Assembly (NCBI RefSeq): GCF_028527925.1
Contig: NZ_JAPESW010000012.1
Span: forward strand, 35,774-99,773
Direction: 5' to 3'
From: Cellulomonas fimi
GTDB lineage: Bacteria > Actinomycetota > Actinomycetes > Actinomycetales > Cellulomonadaceae
DNA length: 64,000 nucleotides
Positions 62,601 through 64,000 of this stretch are shown in pieces (positions within the stretch are counted from its first letter, which is position 1; each line of letters begins with the position of its first letter). The position numbers and the translations under genes are program-made. Under the pieces are notes generated by a model. The model was not told where the DNA came from and searched no databases. It was given only the letters and a program-made list of their open reading frames with translations.

Positions 62601-63815
62601 TCAGGCCGCGGCGGTCGCCAGCGCGGTCGCGGTCGCGAGGGCCTCGGGGATCGCGGCGAGGTGCACGTGCGCGACCTCGATGGGCTCGTACCCGGCGGCG
62701 ACGACGGCGGCCGTGTCGTTCTCCTCGTGCGCGAGCACGGCGGCGAGCACGGGACCGAGCGGGCCGGTCTGGTCGCGCAGCGCGTCGGCGATGGCCTCGG
62801 AGACGCCCGACCGCTCGATGATCGAGTCGATCGACAGCTTGAGGTGCGACGCGACCGCGGACAGCATGCCGACGACGTACCCGGCGTCGGTCCCGGCGAG
62901 CCGCGAGCACGTGAGCGCCCGGGTGAGGACGGACCACAGGGGGCCGACGGCGGCGGTGCGCGCGTCGACGAGGGACGCCATCGCGAGCGCGTTGAGCTGG
63001 CGCGGGCCGACGAGCACGACGGCCTGCCGCACGGAGTCGATCCGGCGCCGCACGCCGCTCGCGGAGGAGTTCACGAGGTGCAGGACGCGCATCGTCAGCT
63101 CGGGATCCGACTCCACGACGTGCACGACGGCGTCCTGGTCGGGGTACTCGGCGGACAGCAGCCGGACGAGCTCGAAGCACTGCACCTCGCCCGCGGAGAG
63201 CTGGCGGCCGGAGTCCGAGCGGTGCCGCTCGAACATGGGGCCCTGCAGCAGGTCCGCCCCGGCGGACAGCGCGGCGTGGATGCGGTCGCGCGAGTCGGCG
63301 CGCTCCGCGATGACGTGCGCGCCGCACTTGTGGACGTGCGCGACGAGGTCGTCGAGCCGGTCGGCCTGCGTGGCGACGTCGATCTTCACGTAGTCGACGA
63401 TCGAGAGGAACTCGTCGTGCGCGGGCAGGCCCGTGTAGTCGCCGAGCGCGAGGCCGTAGCCCATGTGCTTGAGCGCGATGACCTGCTCGGCCGCGTCCTC
63501 GCCCGACGTCATGTGCCCGGGGATCTCGACGACGACCCCGCCGCCGGCGGGCGGCAGGTCGTGCCCGCCCATCATCACGCGGGTGGTGGCACGCAGGATG
63601 AGCAGCTTGTCGCCGGACAGCAGGTCCGGGTCGAGGATCCGGTACTGCGCCTCGACGAGGTGCTCGACGCGGTGCTCGGGCTCGACGGAGCCGTCCGGAG
63701 CCATGACGGACGCACGGACCGCGTACCCGAACACGGACCTGTCGGGGTGCACGATCGGCTGACGGTGGACGACGGCCGATCCGACGTGGGCGGGCGGCTG
63801 GTCCAGCTGGAACAT
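62601..63815 (-). CDS. degenerate EAL plus HDOD domain signalling protein (YuxH-like)
   Basis: A 404-residue cytosolic protein. The N-terminal half has the outline of an EAL domain (VHRQPIVHPDRSVFGYAVRA, GLALGDYTG, VDYVKIDV, VIAERADS, LLQGPMF), but the signature EAL glutamate region and metal ligands are missing, so it should not hydrolyse c-di-GMP. The C-terminal half (from about 205) is an HDOD domain (CFELVRLLSAEYPDQDAVVHVVESDPELTMRVLHLVNSS, RQAVVLVGPRQLNALAMASLVDA). Such YuxH/CmpX-like proteins take part in flagellar and signalling control. The minus-strand GCCGATAGG at 63859-63867 resembles the -10 of a flagellar sigma-28 promoter. GGAGGAGAGG precedes the ATG. Confidence 0.9.
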   Translation of the reverse strand: MFQLDQPPAHVGSAVVHRQPIVHPDRSVFGYAVRASVMAPDGSVEPEHRVEHLVEAQYRILDPDLLSGDKLLILRATTRVMMGGHDLPPAGGGVVVEIPGHMTSGEDAAEQVIALKHMGYGLALGDYTGLPAHDEFLSIVDYVKIDVATQADRLDDLVAHVHKCGAHVIAERADSRDRIHAALSAGADLLQGPMFERHRSDSGRQLSAGEVQCFELVRLLSAEYPDQDAVVHVVESDPELTMRVLHLVNSSASGVRRRIDSVRQAVVLVGPRQLNALAMASLVDARTAAVGPLWSVLTRALTCSRLAGTDAGYVVGMLSAVASHLKLSIDSIIERSGVSEAIADALRDQTGPLGPVLAAVLAHEENDTAAVVAAGYEPIEVAHVHLAAIPEALATATALATAAA

Positions 63816-63858
63816 GCGGTCGTCCCTCTCCTCCGAGGTGCGAAGTGGTGCTGGTCCA

Positions 63859-63867
63859 CCTATCGGC
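63859..63867 (-). promoter_or_regulatory. sigma-28-like -10 box without a visible -35
   Basis: On the minus strand GCCGATAGG matches the FliA consensus GCCGATAA at seven of eight positions, 44 nt before the EAL/HDOD start. The -35 (TAAA-like, 15 nt further) is absent because flgL-like coding sequence begins there. Confidence 0.45.
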
Positions 63868-63869
63868 AG

Positions 63870-64000
63870 GAGGAGGGCGGCAACGGCGGCCTCGGGGCCA
63901 CCTCGCGCGAGGCCCTGGCCGCCGAGATCGAGGGCGTGCGCGACAGCCTCATGGACCAGGCCAACGCGTCGTACGCCGGTCGCTCCGTCTTCGCGGGCAC
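63870..64000 (+). pseudogene. flgL: flgL (flagellar hook-filament junction protein) fragment, N-terminus missing
   Basis: The plus-strand frame from 63870 encodes GGNGGLGATSREALAAEI and continues VRDSLMDQANASYAGRSVFAG to the window edge. This is the interior of FlgL/flagellin-like proteins (normally about residues 95-140). There is no start codon or upstream N-terminal part: the 5' sequence is the promoter region of the opposite EAL/HDOD gene. So roughly the first 90 codons are missing. Either this is a true deletion remnant or the sequence was joined artificially. FlgL (rather than flagellin) is favoured by SREALAAEI and the RSVFAG motif. Confidence 0.7.

Overview
The window is very GC-rich, with G or C at most third codon positions. 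Its gene families (DUF3263, DUF4031, DUF4032, DUF3027, WXG100, MsiK-type ATPase, bacterial XPB helicase, a stand-alone GroEL under two CIRCE boxes) point to a high-GC actinomycete. Together with flagellar remnants and a LacI-type sugar regulator, they fit the Cellulomonas/Actinotalea group of Micrococcales; this is inference from gene content and style. Many genes start at an ATG or GTG placed 6-8 nt after a TANNNT hexamer, which suggests leaderless transcripts, and I used that to fix several starts.

Layout. 1-3083: end of a PLP-type deaminase/aldolase, cysS and rlmB. 3117-9907 (minus): DUF4032 kinase-like protein, msiK-type ABC ATPase, membrane-anchored beta-propeller protein, and otsB/otsA for trehalose. 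10049-13650: Ser/Thr kinase, small membrane protein, DsbA-like thioredoxin-fold protein, tRNA-Thr. 13768-17956: FMN reductase, a LacI regulator behind a 75-codon reading frame and three operator dyads, and a divergent NarL-type two-component pair. 18183-20384: a SipW-type signal peptidase between two secreted proteins. 20395-23339: SGNH hydrolase, ung, DUF3263, LytR_C and a cold-shock protein. 23491-30258: GH15-like enzyme, groL with CIRCE, a membrane protein, a SIMPL protein, a small ORF and an alanine-type aminotransferase.

30317-42557 is a complete urea-nitrogen island: UrtABCDE-type urea ABC transporter, a GntR/FCD regulator, a 1215-residue urea carboxylase and allophanate hydrolase. Urea is imported, carboxylated to allophanate with ATP and biotin, and hydrolysed to ammonia and CO2, so no urease is needed. 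The two main promoters share an almost identical core, GlnR-like 11-bp-spaced boxes upstream and a TGTATACA palindrome downstream. This suggests activation by nitrogen limitation plus repression by the resident GntR protein.

42550-51528: DUF4031, an orphan WXG100 protein, an RR-HK-HD operon, a GATase, PspA, a TPM protein and a small secreted protein. 51748-56186: XPB helicase with its Rv0862c-like partner. 56416-62428: M20 amidohydrolase, then the tight operon CspB-like / DUF3027 / sacsin-like ATPase. 62601-63815: a degenerate EAL plus HDOD protein, behind which the sequence runs abruptly into the interior of flgL. Either this is a natural deletion of flagellar genes or it is an assembly join. 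Short tandem repeats are unusually common in spacers and linkers, particularly around the urea catabolic genes.
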